Under the pieces are notes generated by a model. That model searched no databases. It was not told where the DNA came from and saw only the letters and a program-made list of their open reading frames with translations. Both the position numbers and the translations under genes were made by a program. Source: an uncultured Clostridia bacterium (lineage in GTDB: Bacteria > Bacillota > Clostridia > Christensenellales > Borkfalkiaceae). Taken from it: 14,042 nucleotides of DNA. Positions 13,427 through 14,042 of the stretch are shown here, one piece after another. The first letter of the stretch is position 1. Every line of letters starts with the position of its first letter. The stretch spans positions 1-14,042 of the forward strand of contig CAJGCN010000024.1 in assembly GCA_904501815.1 (NCBI GenBank), read 5' to 3'.

Positions 13427-13864
13427 ATGAACATATTCGCTTATTTCAAAGGTAAAATTTCCGATCGGGCAAAACGCCGTGCCTATGAAAAGAGCAAGCG
13501 CATTTTAGATTTATCTTTTCCGTTATACTGCAAAGCTCACGGCGTGAAGACTACGGACAATCAAGGCGCACTCGCCCAAAGCCATGCGGGCGACAGGCTA
13601 CAAATCATTCACTCGCCCGCCGACGGGTATCCTTTCAACGTATATATTTACAGCGTTGAATTAAACCGCATACTCGGTTATCTGCAAGAACGGTTATCGA
13701 AAAAGCTCGTGGAGCTTTTCGGTGCAGGGTTTTGCCGGGACGCGCAGATTAAAGACATCACAGGTGGCGGGGAATACACATATCGCGGTTGCAATCTCGT
13801 AATTTTTGAAAGCATGCATTTTATGCAAGGCATGCAAGCCGACCTACCCTATTTACATAGCTAA
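13427..13864 (+). CDS. Small HIRAN-like domain protein, possibly leaderless
   Basis: A 145-residue protein. The N-terminal 35 residues are basic and helical (ISDRAKRRAYEKSKRIL). Residues from about 55 to 130 resemble a HIRAN domain: GDRLQIIHSP, then YPFNVYIYSVELNRILGYL, a helix (SKKLVELFGAG), and a closing strand region with GGGEYTYRGCNLVIF. HIRAN domains bind DNA ends in HLTF-type ATPases and also occur alone in small bacterial proteins of unknown role. A GTG at 13421 begins the open frame but touches the -10 box, so the ATG at 13427 is chosen. No Shine-Dalgarno sequence exists; the promoter predicts a leaderless mRNA. The gene is divergent from the UDP-sugar pyrophosphorylase and ends at a terminator. 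The domain call is by pattern only. Confidence 0.7.
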   Translation: MNIFAYFKGKISDRAKRRAYEKSKRILDLSFPLYCKAHGVKTTDNQGALAQSHAGDRLQIIHSPADGYPFNVYIYSVELNRILGYLQERLSKKLVELFGAGFCRDAQIKDITGGGEYTYRGCNLVIFESMHFMQGMQADLPYLHS

Positions 13865-13894
13865 AAACCGCCCGAACCACTCGGACGGTTTTTC
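13863..13894 (+). terminator. Intrinsic terminator after the HIRAN-like gene
   Basis: AAAAACCG-C-CCGA pairs with TCGG-A-CGGTTTTT around a short ACCAC loop, with one internal mismatch. It starts within the stop codon of the gene and ends in a T-run. Confidence 0.8.
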
Positions 13895-14042
13895 GTTTGG
13901 AAACTGATTTTTAATAAGGGTCAAGGGGTTGGACTTCCTGACGGGGAATAAGCCCTTAAACTTTGTCTTTATAAGCCACGCCGTGCAATTCCGAACGTTT
14001 TTTTCAACGGGAAAAATAATAACGGTACGCTTATCGCCGTGC
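13895..14042. other. Unassigned right edge
   Basis: I see no supportable gene here. A minus-strand frame is open from the right edge down to a stop at 13855-13853, but it runs through the terminator hairpin and has no identifiable start or family. A second minus frame at 13955-13914 reads GLIPRQEVQPLDPY and then stops. A G/A-rich stretch, AAGGGTCAAGGGG (13917-13929), is followed by AAGCCCTT (13950-13957), which could form a short hairpin. This may be an intergenic repeat or a decayed gene end. Confidence 0.3.

Noticed and set aside
1..14042. CRISPR array, insertion sequence or tRNA gene
   Set aside because: I looked for regular spaced repeats, transposase genes with terminal repeats and cloverleaf sequences; only the tRNA-like end of tmRNA was found.

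Overview
This looks like a chromosomal segment of a Bacillota (Clostridia-type) bacterium, probably an uncultured gut lineage. I infer this from gene content and signals: a clostridial DUF512 radical-SAM protein next to der and plsY, a THF riboswitch in front of an ECF folate transporter subunit, a DUF421/DUF4363 pair, AGGAG-type ribosome binding sites, sigma-A promoters with 17-bp spacers, and a one-piece tmRNA. No 16S rRNA or other strong taxonomic marker is present, so the assignment is loose.

Layout. (1) Positions 1-1480 are the end of an integrated mobile element. They are visibly more AT-rich than the rest and hold the tail of an unknown gene, a tyrosine integrase, a pair of direct repeats and a bidirectional terminator. 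The element abuts the 3' end of the tmRNA gene ssrA (minus strand, 1484-1849), a classic integration target. (2) On the minus strand, ssrA has its own promoter just past the end of an operon reading DUF512 radical-SAM protein, der, plsY (5335 to 1925). (3) Further upstream on the minus strand is a tightly overlapped operon: an lgt-like gene, pncB, lspA, an RluD-family pseudouridine synthase and a small membrane protein (9600 to 5421). It puts two lipoprotein-maturation steps in one transcript, with an NAD-salvage gene between them. (4) folT (10311 to 9706, minus) lies behind a THF riboswitch whose expression platform contains the ribosome binding site. (5) Divergently, a DUF421 membrane protein and a DUF4363 protein (10563-11620, plus) end at a shared bidirectional terminator. 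They converge with (6) a minus-strand pair, a eukaryotic-type UDP-sugar pyrophosphorylase and a small unknown protein (13259 to 11677). (7) A divergent plus-strand gene (13427-13864) encodes a small HIRAN-like protein. The last 150 bases are unassigned.

Most of the window is ordinary housekeeping DNA. The points that stand out are the integrase/ssrA junction, an integrase with Asp at the usual box-II His position, two genes whose promoters predict leaderless mRNAs (DUF512 and the HIRAN-like gene), promoters packed onto or into upstream terminators, the compact THF switch, and an Lgt homologue lacking canonical catalytic-region residues and carrying six clustered cysteines. I did not find a clearly new multi-gene system.
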